In this document: piece after piece, positions 1 to 9,110 of the stretch
Numbering within the stretch: the first letter of the stretch is position 1
Layout: each line of letters begins with the position of its first letter
From: JADHMP01 sp964386915
GTDB lineage: Bacteria > Bacteroidota > Bacteroidia > Flavobacteriales > Flavobacteriaceae
Direction: 5' to 3'
Length of the DNA: 64,000 nt
Assembly (NCBI GenBank): GCA_964386915.1
Contig: CAYLUQ010000006.1
Span: forward strand, 56,706-120,705
Notes under the pieces: generated by a model
What the model saw: only the letters and a program-made list of their open reading frames with translations
What the model was told of the DNA's origin: nothing
Databases searched by the model: none
Position numbers and translations under genes: made by a program

Positions 1-1920
1 ATCCGAAATACGATACTTTTCAAAGTGAGCGTCTACCTCGGCAAGGGTTTGATTAAATTGGTTTTCATACCACAGGAGTGCTTCCTCTGCTGCTGGTTCT
101 ATGGCAACCTCTTCTTTTAATTCCCATCCTTCTACTAAGCGAAAAGCATTCCAAATTTTATTAGCAAAATTTTTGCCTTGTTGACATAAATTTTCATCAA
201 AAAGCAAATCGTTTCCAGCGGGAGCACTCAACATTAAGCCTACCCGAACTGCATCTGCACCATAAGATTCAATGAGTTTTAGTGCATCAGGAGAATTGCC
301 CAATTGTTTGGACATCTTGCGACCTTTATTGTCGCGAACTAATCCGGTGAGATAAACCTTAGAAAAGGGTTTTTCACCTCTAAATTCATAGCCTGATATG
401 ATCATCCTTGCTACCCAGAAAAATAAAATATCGGGGCCAGTGACGAGGTCTTGCGTTGGATAATAATAGTTGATTTCTTTGTTGTTGGGATTACAAATAC
501 CGTCAAAAACAGCTATGGGCCATAGCCAAGAAGAAAACCAGGTGTCTAAAACATCTTTCTCCTGCTTCAAATCTTGAGAACTGAGCGCTTTGTTTCCTGT
601 TTTTTCTTTGGCTTTTTCCAATGCCTCTTCAAGGGTTTCGGCAACCACAAAATCTTGTTGACCAGAACCGTAATAGTAAGCCGGAATTTGATGTCCCCAC
701 CACAATTGTCTAGAAATATTCCAATCGCGAATATGCTCCATCCAGTGGCGATAAGTATTTTTAAATTTTTCAGGCACAAGAGCCACGGCGTCATCTTCTA
801 AAACGGCTTTAATGGCTGGTTGTGCAAGAGTTTCCATTTTGAGAAACCACTGTTCAGACAAACGGGGTTCAATGACAACCTTGGTGCGTTCAGAGGTGCC
901 TACTTTGTGTGCATGGGGTTCTTTTTTAAGTAAAAATCCTTTCTCCTCTAATTCTTTAACAATTTGTTTTCGAGCAACAAAACGATCTTTTCCTTGGTAG
1001 TGGAGGCCGTTTTCATTTAGGGTTGCATCTTCATTTAATATATTGACAAGCTCTAAATTGTGCTTTTTTCCTAAGGCATAATCGTTAGGGTCATGAGCGG
1101 GTGTAACTTTTAAACAACCGGTTCCAAATTCTCGGTCCACATAGGCATCTGTTATTATTGGAATAGCTCTCCCCACCAAAGGCACTTCCGCTTTTTTACC
1201 GTGCAGGTCATAATAGCGTTCATCTTCTGGGTGGACACAAATGGCAGTGTCTCCCAAAAGGGTTTCCGGACGGGTGGTGGCAATAATCACTTTTTGATCA
1301 CTTCCTTGTATGGGATAGGCAATATGATAGAGCATGCCTTGCTTTTCTTCATAAAGCACTTCTTCATCAGAAAGGGTTGTTTGGGCTTCGGGATCCCAAT
1401 GCACCATTCGATAGCCTTTATAAATCAATCCTTTTTCATAGAGTGCTACAAAAACCTTAATAACCGATGCTGACATATCATCATCAAGCGTAAACTTGGT
1501 GCGTTTCCAATCGCAACTACACCCCAATTTTTTGAGCTGCTCTAAAATTACCCCGCCATATTGATGGGTCCATTCCCAAGCGTGTTCTAGGAAAGCATCA
1601 CGGGTCAAACTGCTTTTGTCAATTCCTTCAGCCTTGAGTTTGGCCACTACTTTGGCTTCCGTGGCAATAGAAGCATGGTCTGTACCGGGCACCCAACAAG
1701 CATTGTAACCTCGCATTCTAGCTCGTCTAATAAGAATATCTTGGAGGGTGTTGTTGAGCATATGCCCCATGTGCAACACGCCCGTTACGTTGGGAGGTGG
1801 AATCACGATGGTATAGGCCTCACGTTCATCTGGTTCTGAATCAAAATAACCGTGTTCTTGCCAATAGGCATACCATTTTGACTCTACTTCATGGGCATTA
1901 AACTTAGAAGGAAGTTGCAT
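1..1920 (-). CDS. valS: Valine--tRNA ligase, N-terminal 640 residues (gene runs off the window)
   Basis: Cytoplasmic class I aminoacyl-tRNA synthetase that charges tRNA-Val and edits mischarged threonine. Translating the complement from the ATG at 1920 gives an open frame to base 1. The HIGH-type motif reads PPPNVTGVLHMGHM near residue 42, the editing-domain segment ATTRPETLLGDTA follows, and the KMSKQ loop lies in the sequence GRKMSKQLGNSPDA. The family is about 870-880 residues, so the anticodon-binding and coiled-coil parts lie outside the window. A minus-strand TACTTTTG box at 1944-1951 would start transcription about 20 bases before the ATG. It is divergent from the DUF1573 gene. Confidence 0.97.
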   Translation of the reverse strand, partial: MQLPSKFNAHEVESKWYAYWQEHGYFDSEPDEREAYTIVIPPPNVTGVLHMGHMLNNTLQDILIRRARMRGYNACWVPGTDHASIATEAKVVAKLKAEGIDKSSLTRDAFLEHAWEWTHQYGGVILEQLKKLGCSCDWKRTKFTLDDDMSASVIKVFVALYEKGLIYKGYRMVHWDPEAQTTLSDEEVLYEEKQGMLYHIAYPIQGSDQKVIIATTRPETLLGDTAICVHPEDERYYDLHGKKAEVPLVGRAIPIITDAYVDREFGTGCLKVTPAHDPNDYALGKKHNLELVNILNEDATLNENGLHYQGKDRFVARKQIVKELEEKGFLLKKEPHAHKVGTSERTKVVIEPRLSEQWFLKMETLAQPAIKAVLEDDAVALVPEKFKNTYRHWMEHIRDWNISRQLWWGHQIPAYYYGSGQQDFVVAETLEEALEKAKEKTGNKALSSQDLKQEKDVLDTWFSSWLWPIAVFDGICNPNNKEINYYYPTQDLVTGPDILFFWVARMIISGYEFRGEKPFSKVYLTGLVRDNKGRKMSKQLGNSPDALKLIESYGADAVRVGLMLSAPAGNDLLFDENLCQQGKNFANKIWNAFRLVEGWELKEEVAIEPAAEEALLWYENQFNQTLAEVDAHFEKYRISD

Positions 1921-1983
1921 TAAATTGTGTCTCTTTTAAAAAACAAAAGTAAGCAGCTCATCGTTATAATAAAAAAGAAAGGT

Positions 1984-2014
1984 TTGTAAATCCCTTATTT
2001 AATACTTACCTTTA
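1984..2014 (+). promoter_or_regulatory. Bacteroidota-type promoter of the DUF1573 gene
   Basis: A TTG at 1984-1986, a 20-base spacer and TACCTTTA at 2007-2014 match the -33/-7 promoter of Bacteroidota (TTG, 19-21 bases, TAnnTTTG). The predicted start of transcription is about 12 bases before the ATG at 2034. This is a sequence match only. Confidence 0.55.
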
Positions 2015-2033
2015 AATTTTAATATTAAACCCC

Positions 2034-2420
2034 ATGAAAAAAATTCTATTTTCTTTATTGTTTATCCTCCCTTTAGGTGTTGCTTTAGCTCAAAGTGGGC
2101 CTGCCATTAGTTTTGAAAGTGATCTTATTGACTACGGAGAAGTAGTCCAAAACAGCGATGGCACAAGGGTGTTTAAATTCACCAACACGGGGGATGCGCC
2201 TCTTTTGATAAAAGACGCTAAATCTTCCTGTGGGTGCACTGTTCCTAAAAAGCCCGAAGGGCCCATTGCCCCCGGAGAAAGCGGAGAAATTGTGGTTCGT
2301 TACGACACCCAAAACAGAGTGGGTCAATTCCGAAAAACCATTACCCTCACCACCAACATTGAAAACAACCCAATGGTGGCTCTAAAAATTAAGGGAAATG
2401 TGCTTCCTAAAAGCGACTAA
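2034..2420 (+). CDS. DUF1573 domain secreted protein
   Basis: A 128-residue exported protein. Residues 1-20 form a signal peptide (MKKILFSLLF... ending ALAQ). The rest is one immunoglobulin-like DUF1573 domain, with the typical start FESDLIDYGEVV, the hallmark SCGCTVP around residue 64 and a closing beta strand MVALKIKGNV. Such proteins are abundant in Bacteroidota and are thought to sit in the periplasm or on the cell surface. The biochemical role is not established. It has its own promoter (1984-2014) and is followed after 62 bases by an aminotransferase gene. Confidence 0.9.
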   Translation: MKKILFSLLFILPLGVALAQSGPAISFESDLIDYGEVVQNSDGTRVFKFTNTGDAPLLIKDAKSSCGCTVPKKPEGPIAPGESGEIVVRYDTQNRVGQFRKTITLTTNIENNPMVALKIKGNVLPKSD

Positions 2421-2482
2421 AACGAGACGGCATATCTTCATTTTCTAAAAAATTTAGCACCTTTGCATCTTAATAATTTAGG

Positions 2483-3676
2483 ATGCCACAATTATCGAAA
2501 AAAGGCTTAGAACTGCCTGCCTCTCCCATTAGAAAACTAGTGGTTCATGCTGATGCCGCTAAAGAAAGAGGCATAGAGGTGTTGCACCTCAACATTGGCC
2601 AACCTGATATTGAAGCCCCTCAAGAGGCTATGCAGGCGGTGCTGGAAGCAAAGTTAAAGCTACTTCCTTATGGCATGTCTCAAGGCACCTTGAGCTACAG
2701 AACCAAACTGTGCAACTACTATAAAAAACACCAAATAGACGTGTCGCCAGAAGACATCTTGGTTACTACAGGAGCCAGTGAAGCACTCTATTTTTGTTTA
2801 AATCTCATTTGCAATGCTGGAGATCAAATAATAATTCCAGAGCCGTTCTATGCCAATTATAACGGTTTTGCTAGTGCTGCTAGTGTGGATGTGGTGCCGG
2901 TTGTTTCAGATTTTGCTGATCAATATGAACTACCCCCTATTGAAAAAATAGCCGAAAAAATAACACCCAAAACCAAGGCTATTTTATTGTGTAATCCCAG
3001 CAATCCTACAGGCTATGTCTATGGGCAGGAGGCCATTGAAGCCCTAGGTAAATTAGTGATTGAAAAAGATATTTTTTTAATTGTAGACGAAGTCTATCGC
3101 GAATTTATTCATAATGGAACTACACACTATTCGGTGTTATGCAACCCCTTATGGAGCGAACATTCTGTGATGATTGATTCGGTTTCTAAACGTTATAGCA
3201 TGTGCGGGGCACGCGTGGGCTGTATGGTTTCCCGCAATAAAAAATTGTTGGCACAAGCGCTTAAATTTGCACAACTCAGATTGTCTCCCCCAGCTTATGC
3301 CCTCATTGCGAGCGAAGCAGCTTTAGACGCACCCGATTCCTATTTAGAGGGTGTTATTGCTGAATATGGAAATCGCCGTAAGGTGATGATAGAAGCCCTT
3401 GAAAAAATTCCGGGGGTAGCTGTCTCACATCCTATGGGTGCCTTCTATTGCATGGCTAAATTGCCGGTGGATGATGCCGAAGATTTTTCAAAATTTTTAT
3501 TGACTGATTTTTCAGATCATGGAGAAACCTTAATGCTGGCACCCGGACAAGGATTTTATTCCACCCCCGGGTTAGGAAAAAACGAAGTGCGCATTGCCTT
3601 TGTTTTGGAAGCTAAAAAACTCATTCGAGCAGCTGAAATTTTAGCGCTTGCCCTGCAACAATACAAGCAAGTTTAA
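2483..3676 (+). CDS. PLP-dependent aminotransferase, class I/II
   Basis: A 397-residue fold-type I aminotransferase of the aspartate/aromatic group, cytoplasmic. Visible landmarks are TTGASEAL near residue 95 (phosphate-binding turn), NPSNPTG at 171-177, VDEVYREF at 201-208, and the Schiff-base lysine K236 in SVSKRYSMCGARVG. RIAF near the C-terminus supplies the carboxylate-binding arginine. The substrate cannot be told from the sequence. It is one of three class I/II aminotransferases in the window (others at 23607 and 35055). murB follows after 20 bases and is likely co-transcribed. Confidence 0.9.
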   Translation: MPQLSKKGLELPASPIRKLVVHADAAKERGIEVLHLNIGQPDIEAPQEAMQAVLEAKLKLLPYGMSQGTLSYRTKLCNYYKKHQIDVSPEDILVTTGASEALYFCLNLICNAGDQIIIPEPFYANYNGFASAASVDVVPVVSDFADQYELPPIEKIAEKITPKTKAILLCNPSNPTGYVYGQEAIEALGKLVIEKDIFLIVDEVYREFIHNGTTHYSVLCNPLWSEHSVMIDSVSKRYSMCGARVGCMVSRNKKLLAQALKFAQLRLSPPAYALIASEAALDAPDSYLEGVIAEYGNRRKVMIEALEKIPGVAVSHPMGAFYCMAKLPVDDAEDFSKFLLTDFSDHGETLMLAPGQGFYSTPGLGKNEVRIAFVLEAKKLIRAAEILALALQQYKQV

Positions 3677-3696
3677 ATTGATTTGACTTTCTCAAG

Positions 3697-4701
3697 ATGG
3701 CGGTAATACAAAAAGATATTTCACTTAAAAATTACAACACTTTTGGGATTGACATCAAAACAAAGGGGTTTGTCAAGGTGGAAGCCATTGAAGAATTACC
3801 TACATTAATAGAGCATAATCCTTATCCAAAACTCTTGGTGCTTGGGGGCGGAAGTAACATTTTGTTCACCCAAGATTTTGAAGGTTTAACCCTCCTGATG
3901 GCCAACAAAGGCATTACAAAAATTTGGGAAACTGAAAAAAAGATAGGCCTAGAAATAGCCGCTGGAGAAAACTGGCATGAACTGGTTTTATGGGCCTTGG
4001 AGCACCACTATGGTGGGCTTGAAAACTTGGCTCTCATTCCGGGTAGCGTAGGTGCTGCTCCTATTCAAAACATTGGTGCCTATGGTGTTGAATTTGAATC
4101 GGTTTTTCACTCCTGCAAAGTGCTCGAAATTGCTACTCTAAAAGAACAAGTGCTTTCTAAAGCCGACTGCCAATTAAGCTATAGAAATTCTATTTTTAAA
4201 AATGTAGCTAAGGGAAAATTTATCATTCTCTCCGTGCAAATTGAGCTCCAAAAAGCCCCTCATGCCGTAAAGATAGAATATGGTGCCTTAAAGGAACATA
4301 TACATTCACCGAACCCCACCATTCAAGACGTGGCGCAAGCTGTTATACAAATTCGAACGGCAAAACTACCGAACCCTGAGGTACTTGGAAATGGGGGTAG
4401 CTTTTTTAAAAACCCAGTAGTTACTGAAACTACCTTTAAGACACTCCAAAAAGAATTTCCTCAGTTGCCCCATTATCCTCAAACAGATGGAGTTAAAATT
4501 CCCGCAGCTTGGCTCATAGACCACCTTGGATTTAAAGGCTATCAAAAAGATGGTGCTGGGGTGCACCAACAACAGGCTTTGGTGTTGGTCAATCATGGTC
4601 AGGCCACAGGTTCTACTCTTGTAGCGCTTGCCGAAACAATTGAACAAAAAGTAGCGTCTACCTTTGGCATTACACTCGAACGAGAAGTAAATGTTTGGTA
4701 G
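3697..4701 (+). CDS. murB: UDP-N-acetylenolpyruvoylglucosamine reductase
   Basis: Cytoplasmic FAD enzyme that reduces UDP-GlcNAc-enolpyruvate to UDP-MurNAc in peptidoglycan synthesis. At 334 residues it is the longer E. coli-like type I form. The FAD-binding segment LVLGGGSNILF lies near residue 47, followed by GLENLALIPGSVGAAPIQN and SYRNSIFK. GNGGSFFKNP near residue 227 carries the catalytic serine. The C-terminal subdomain reads PAAWLIDHLGFKG. Its stop lies two bases from the stop of the convergent dtd gene, so no separate terminator fits between them. Confidence 0.97.
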   Translation: MAVIQKDISLKNYNTFGIDIKTKGFVKVEAIEELPTLIEHNPYPKLLVLGGGSNILFTQDFEGLTLLMANKGITKIWETEKKIGLEIAAGENWHELVLWALEHHYGGLENLALIPGSVGAAPIQNIGAYGVEFESVFHSCKVLEIATLKEQVLSKADCQLSYRNSIFKNVAKGKFIILSVQIELQKAPHAVKIEYGALKEHIHSPNPTIQDVAQAVIQIRTAKLPNPEVLGNGGSFFKNPVVTETTFKTLQKEFPQLPHYPQTDGVKIPAAWLIDHLGFKGYQKDGAGVHQQQALVLVNHGQATGSTLVALAETIEQKVASTFGITLEREVNVW

Positions 4702-4703
4702 GA

Positions 4704-5156
4704 CTATTCCCTATTTTTAGAATCGATAAGAATGGTGACAGGCCCGTCGTTAATCAATTCTATTTGCATATCGGCTCCAAAGCTTCCCGAAAGCACTTCA
4801 TCACCAAGACTTTTGGTTGCCTCCTGCAAAAAAGATTCGTAGAGGGGAATGGCATGTTCGTGTTTAGCCGCCCCGAGATAAGAAGGTCTATTGCCTTTTT
4901 TGGTGCTAGCCATGAGCGTAAATTGACTCACAATGAGCAAGGCCCCTTCTACCTCCTTCACCGATTGATTCATCACCCCGTTTGCATCGTTAAAAATTCT
5001 CAAATTCACGAGTTTGTTAACCAACCACTTCACCTCTTCTAGACTATCATCATGGGTGATGCCTAGCAGCACCACCAATCCGTGACCCATGGTTTTTTGT
5101 TCTGTTTGGTTGATAGTAATGGCAGCTTTGGTGACCCGTTGAATAACTATCCGCAT
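4704..5156 (-). CDS. dtd: D-aminoacyl-tRNA deacylase
   Basis: A 150-residue enzyme that hydrolyses D-aminoacyl-tRNAs (and Gly-tRNA-Ala) and so protects translation from D-amino acids. The family signatures SQFTLMAS near residue 77 and NDGPVTIL near 136 (the cross-subunit Gly-cisPro region) are both present, and the length is normal. It starts one base after the rsgA stop, so the two genes form a tight rsgA-dtd translation-quality operon on the minus strand. Confidence 0.96.
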   Translation of the reverse strand: MRIVIQRVTKAAITINQTEQKTMGHGLVVLLGITHDDSLEEVKWLVNKLVNLRIFNDANGVMNQSVKEVEGALLIVSQFTLMASTKKGNRPSYLGAAKHEHAIPLYESFLQEATKSLGDEVLSGSFGADMQIELINDGPVTILIDSKNRE

Positions 5157-5157
5157 C

Positions 5158-6087
5158 TTATTTTCTATAGGTTGTGTCTTCTTCTAATAACTGTAAATAG
5201 CTCGCATAGCGTGAGGCTGCAATGGTTCCCTCTTCTACAGCCTTGCGCACGGCACAATCCGGTTCTTGAACGTGTATGCAATTGTAAAACTTACAAGAGG
5301 CGGCGTGATGCAAGAGTTCAGGAAAATAGTGTGCCATTTCATTCGATTCAATTTCTACCACGCCAAAACCTTTAATTCCGGGGGTGTCAATTAAGCGTAT
5401 AGAATCTACTAGGTCATACATTTCGGCAAAGGTGGTGGTATGTTGGCCTTGCATATGCTGTTTGGAAACTGTGGCAGTTTTTAAATCTAACCCGGGAGCA
5501 ATAGCATTGATGAGGGTGGTTTTACCCACACCACTATGTCCAGAAATCATACTCACTTTCCCTTCCATTAGCTTTTTCACTTGCTCAACACCAGTTTCTT
5601 CTAGGGCTGAAAGCTGTTTGGTAACATAGCCAATTTGCTCATATAAGTGGGCTAAATTGTTGATTGCTTCTTTTTCATCTGTAGAATAGGTGTCCATTTT
5701 ATTAAATAGCAACACCACTGGAATATGGTGGGAAGCTGCCGCCACCAAAAAACGATCTATAAAAGGAGTGAGTGTGGGAGGCTCTTTAAGCGTAACCAAT
5801 AAAAATACTTGATCAATATTAGCCGCAATAATGTGGGTGCGTTTAGATAAATTCACGGCCTTTCTAACAATGTAGTTTTTACGATCCAAAATGGCAATTA
5901 TGGTGCCTTGAGGGGTTGCGCTATCGGGATCAATTTCAAATTGCACCCGATCACCTACTGCCACGGGATTGGTGCTTTTGATGCCCTTAAGTCGTAATTT
6001 ACCCACTATACGACAGTCATAAAAAGTGTTTGCTGCTTTAACACTATACCAACTACCCGTTGAACGATATACAATACCTTCTATCAT
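5158..6087 (-). CDS. rsgA: Ribosome small subunit-dependent GTPase A
   Basis: A 309-residue circularly permuted GTPase that checks late 30S subunit maturation. An OB-fold occupies about residues 1-70. The G motifs come in permuted order: FNKMD (G4) near 124, then the P-loop GHSGVGKTTL near 183, then DTPGIKGF (G3). A C-terminal zinc knuckle follows as C-KFYN-C-I-H-VQEPD-C. The order G4-G1-G3 is diagnostic. It is divergent from gpmI and upstream of dtd. Confidence 0.97.
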   Translation of the reverse strand: MIEGIVYRSTGSWYSVKAANTFYDCRIVGKLRLKGIKSTNPVAVGDRVQFEIDPDSATPQGTIIAILDRKNYIVRKAVNLSKRTHIIAANIDQVFLLVTLKEPPTLTPFIDRFLVAAASHHIPVVLLFNKMDTYSTDEKEAINNLAHLYEQIGYVTKQLSALEETGVEQVKKLMEGKVSMISGHSGVGKTTLINAIAPGLDLKTATVSKQHMQGQHTTTFAEMYDLVDSIRLIDTPGIKGFGVVEIESNEMAHYFPELLHHAASCKFYNCIHVQEPDCAVRKAVEEGTIAASRYASYLQLLEEDTTYRK

Positions 6088-6167
6088 ATTGCCTACAAAG
6101 TAACTACTTTTTGGCTACATCCCTTTTTTATTCAGTTCAATTGCTGTGCCAAAAAGGGGTGAAATCG

Positions 6168-6175
6168 TATCTTTG
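6168..6175 (+). promoter_or_regulatory. -7 box (TATCTTTG) of gpmI
   Basis: TATCTTTG followed by C matches the Bacteroidota -7 element. I see no TTG at the usual distance upstream (the nearest, at 6141, has a 24-base spacer). Transcription would begin near 6182, which places the upstream in-frame start at 6146 outside the mRNA and supports the ATG at 6191. Confidence 0.45.
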
Positions 6176-6190
6176 CAAAAAAGAAATTTC

Positions 6191-7714
6191 ATGGCCCAAA
6201 AAACACTTCTCATGATTTTAGATGGTTGGGGAAATGCACCCGACCCCAAGGTATCTGCAGTAGATTTAGCCCACACCCCATTTATAGACCATCTTTATAA
6301 AACCTATGCCCACAGCACCCTTAGAACCGATGGTGAACATGTAGGTTTGCCCACCGGACAAATGGGAAACAGTGAAGTGGGTCATATGAATTTAGGGGCT
6401 GGACGCATTGTTTATCAAGACTTGGCGAAGATCAATAAAGCAGTGCAAGAAAATACGCTAAAAAATGAAAAGGTTTTACAAGAAGCTTTTAATTATGCTA
6501 AAAAAGAAGGTAAGAAAATTCATTTAGTAGGCTTGTTGTCAGATGGAGGGGTACATTCTCATATTGATCATTTAGAAAATTTAGTAGAAGTTACAGCCGC
6601 TAATGGCATATCCAATTTTTATGTTCACGCCTTCACCGATGGGCGGGATGTAGACCCACAATCGGGCGTGCAATTTGTTTCTAGGCTCCAACAAAAATTA
6701 GCTCAAACCGGGGGCACCCTTGCTTCTATAGTGGGACGCTACTATGCCATGGATCGAGACAAACGCTGGGAACGAATTAAAAAAGTATATGATTTATTGG
6801 TACAAGGAAAAGGAACTCCAAGCAACGATTTGACTAAAAGTTTAGAAAAGAGTTATGCCAATGGAATTACAGATGAATTTGTGGAACCCCATTTTTTAGC
6901 AGATGCCCACCAACAAGCTGTGGCCACCATAGCAGCCGGAGATGTTGTGCTCTTTTTTAATTTTAGAACCGATAGAGGAAGAGAATTGACCGAAGTGCTC
7001 TCCCAAAAAGCCTTTCCTGAATATGACATGACCCCGCTAGCACTTCACTATGTTACCCTTACCAATTATGATGAATCGTATAAAGGGGTTAATGTGATTT
7101 TTGACAAAGAAAATTTGACCGGCACCTTAGGAGAAACCCTTGCTCAAGCCAAAAAAACACAAGTGCGTATTGCAGAAACAGAAAAATATCCACATGTGAC
7201 CTTTTTCTTTAATGGTGGGCGCGAAATACCCTTTGAGGGAGAAGATCGTATTTTATGCCCCTCTCCCAAAGTGGCTACTTATGATTTACAACCTGAAATG
7301 AGTGCTCCAGAAGTGCGCACGGCCATAGTGGAACGCATTCAGCAAAACCCACCTGATTTTATCTGTTTAAATTTTGCAAATCCGGACATGGTGGGGCATA
7401 CTGGAGATTTAGCCGCAGCTATCAAAGCTTGTGAAACTGTTGATCAATGTGCACAAAAGGTAGTGGAGGCAGCCCTTGAAAAAGACTATGCCTGCCTAAT
7501 TATTGCCGATCATGGCAATTGTGAAACCATGAAAAATGAAGATGGAAGCCCCAATACTGCTCACACCACCAATCCGGTGCCCATTATTTTAGTAGACACT
7601 CAAAAGCGAAAACTCCGTTCAGGGGTCTTGGCCAATGTGGCACCCACAATTTTAGATCTTATGGGATTGGATAAACCAGCCGAAATGACCGAAAATTCTT
7701 TACTTGAACCCTAA
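6191..7714 (+). CDS. gpmI: 2,3-bisphosphoglycerate-independent phosphoglycerate mutase
   Basis: A 507-residue two-Mn2+ glycolytic enzyme interconverting 3- and 2-phosphoglycerate. The N-terminus reads MAQKTLLMILDGWG with the metal-binding Asp. GQMGNSEVGHMNLG carries the phosphoserine near residue 62. DGRDVDP, RDKRWERI, FRTDRGRE and ADHGNCE are all present. The frame is open from 6146, but the extra 15 residues precede the predicted transcription start and the conserved N-terminus, so I start at 6191. The next gene begins 19 bases downstream. Confidence 0.96.
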   Translation: MAQKTLLMILDGWGNAPDPKVSAVDLAHTPFIDHLYKTYAHSTLRTDGEHVGLPTGQMGNSEVGHMNLGAGRIVYQDLAKINKAVQENTLKNEKVLQEAFNYAKKEGKKIHLVGLLSDGGVHSHIDHLENLVEVTAANGISNFYVHAFTDGRDVDPQSGVQFVSRLQQKLAQTGGTLASIVGRYYAMDRDKRWERIKKVYDLLVQGKGTPSNDLTKSLEKSYANGITDEFVEPHFLADAHQQAVATIAAGDVVLFFNFRTDRGRELTEVLSQKAFPEYDMTPLALHYVTLTNYDESYKGVNVIFDKENLTGTLGETLAQAKKTQVRIAETEKYPHVTFFFNGGREIPFEGEDRILCPSPKVATYDLQPEMSAPEVRTAIVERIQQNPPDFICLNFANPDMVGHTGDLAAAIKACETVDQCAQKVVEAALEKDYACLIIADHGNCETMKNEDGSPNTAHTTNPVPIILVDTQKRKLRSGVLANVAPTILDLMGLDKPAEMTENSLLEP

Positions 7715-7733
7715 CGCTCAACCCGCTTTAAAA

Positions 7734-8294
7734 ATGAAACCAATCTTTCTACTATTTGCGAGCCTTTCCCTTTGTTTGGGCTGTCAAGAACAAACAAATG
7801 CGCAAAAGGAACTACAACCCCTTCCCGTTAAAAAAGCCTTAACCCAAGCAGGAGACCCCATGATCCTTGGACCCCTCAATAGAGCTAATTTAAAGGACTC
7901 TCTCTACCAATCTTGGTTTCAAGACAGCTATGATTTTTATCGTGTTCCCCAAAACTGGGCAACAGACCTAAAACAAAAGGCTCAAGAATTTGAATTGGTC
8001 ATCTTTATGGGCACTTGGTGCGAAGACACCCAAAGAGAATTGGGGGGCATTTTTAAGCTGGTTGACGCTTTAGAAATTGCCGATGCAAACATCACCATGT
8101 ATGCACTAAACGAAGATAAAGAGAGTGAAGAAGGCTATGAAAAACCTTATTCCATTCTCAATATTCCTACCCTCATCTTCCTAAAAGATGGACAAGAAGT
8201 GAACCGTATTGTGGAACTACCGGTAGAAACCCTCCATGAGGATATGCAAAAAATAATCACCGGACAGCCTTATCAAAATGCCTACGATTTTTAA
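7734..8294 (+). CDS. Thioredoxin-fold lipoprotein lacking the second active-site cysteine
   Basis: A 186-residue predicted lipoprotein. The ATG at 7734 gives the signal MKPIFLLFASLSLCLGC with a lipobox cysteine at 17, whereas the longer frame from a TTG at 7704 overlaps gpmI and buries the signal. A thioredoxin-like domain spans about residues 75-180: LVIFMGTWCEDTQREL replaces the usual WCxxC, leaving only the first cysteine, and IPTLIFLKDG carries the cis-Pro turn. It probably resides in the periplasm, attached to a membrane. A redox role with one cysteine is uncertain; substrate binding or a chaperone role is possible. Confidence 0.8.
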   Translation: MKPIFLLFASLSLCLGCQEQTNAQKELQPLPVKKALTQAGDPMILGPLNRANLKDSLYQSWFQDSYDFYRVPQNWATDLKQKAQEFELVIFMGTWCEDTQRELGGIFKLVDALEIADANITMYALNEDKESEEGYEKPYSILNIPTLIFLKDGQEVNRIVELPVETLHEDMQKIITGQPYQNAYDF

Positions 8295-8303
8295 GTACTT
8301 CTT

Positions 8304-9110
8304 ATGACGATTAAAACACCGGAAGAAATTGCTTTAATGTATGAAAGTGCCCAAATTGTTTCTAAAACATTGGGAATGTTAGCAAGCGAAATTAAACCGG
8401 GAGTAACCACTTTACAACTCGATCAAAAGGCCGAAGAATTTATTCGAGATCACGGAGCCCTACCGGGCTTTTTAGGGCTTTATGATTTTCCCAACACCCT
8501 CTGTGTGAGTCCCAATGCCCAGGTGGTTCATGGCATTCCCAACAATACCCCCTTAGAGGAAGGCGATATACTCTCAGTGGATTGCGGGGCTTATAAAAAT
8601 GAGTTCTTTGGCGATCATGCCTATACCTTTGCTGTAGGCGAAATAGCCCCAGAAACAGAACAATTGCTCAATGTAACCAAAGCCTCTTTATATAAAGGCA
8701 TTGCTCAATTTAGAGCAGGAAAACGCATAGGCGATTTGGCCCATGCCATTCAATCCTATACGGAGTCTTATGGCTATGGTGTGGTGCGTGAATTGGTAGG
8801 CCACGGCTTGGGAAGAGAAATGCACGAAGCCCCAGAAGTACCCAATTATGGGCGAAGAGGATTTGGTAAAAAATTTCAAGACGGCATGGTGTTGGCCATA
8901 GAACCCATGATCAACCAGGGCACCCGAAAAATAAAACAACTGCCCGACGGATGGACTATCCTCACGGCAGATGGCGCCCCTAGTGCTCATTTTGAACACA
9001 ATGTAGCGCTCATTGACGGCCAACCTCGCTTATTGTCCACTTTCAAATATGTGTATGACGCACTCGGCATTTCTTCCGATGAAGAAGAACCCTATTTATA
9101 TCAGCCATGA
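8304..9110 (+). CDS. map: Methionine aminopeptidase, type I
   Basis: A 268-residue dinuclear metalloprotease that removes the initiator methionine from nascent proteins. All five metal ligands can be placed: D93, D104, H167, E200 and E231, together with the substrate-contacting H76 (VVHGIP) and H174. The type I fold lacks the type II insertion. It starts 9 bases after the thioredoxin-like gene, and its stop overlaps the next start by four bases (ATGA), which suggests translational coupling to the methyltransferase. Confidence 0.97.
   Translation: MTIKTPEEIALMYESAQIVSKTLGMLASEIKPGVTTLQLDQKAEEFIRDHGALPGFLGLYDFPNTLCVSPNAQVVHGIPNNTPLEEGDILSVDCGAYKNEFFGDHAYTFAVGEIAPETEQLLNVTKASLYKGIAQFRAGKRIGDLAHAIQSYTESYGYGVVRELVGHGLGREMHEAPEVPNYGRRGFGKKFQDGMVLAIEPMINQGTRKIKQLPDGWTILTADGAPSAHFEHNVALIDGQPRLLSTFKYVYDALGISSDEEEPYLYQP

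Noticed and set aside
4366..4647. Antisense open frame inside murB
   Set aside because: No family features, and murB is clearly coding there. The same applies to many other long shadow frames, such as those inside cusA and hppA.
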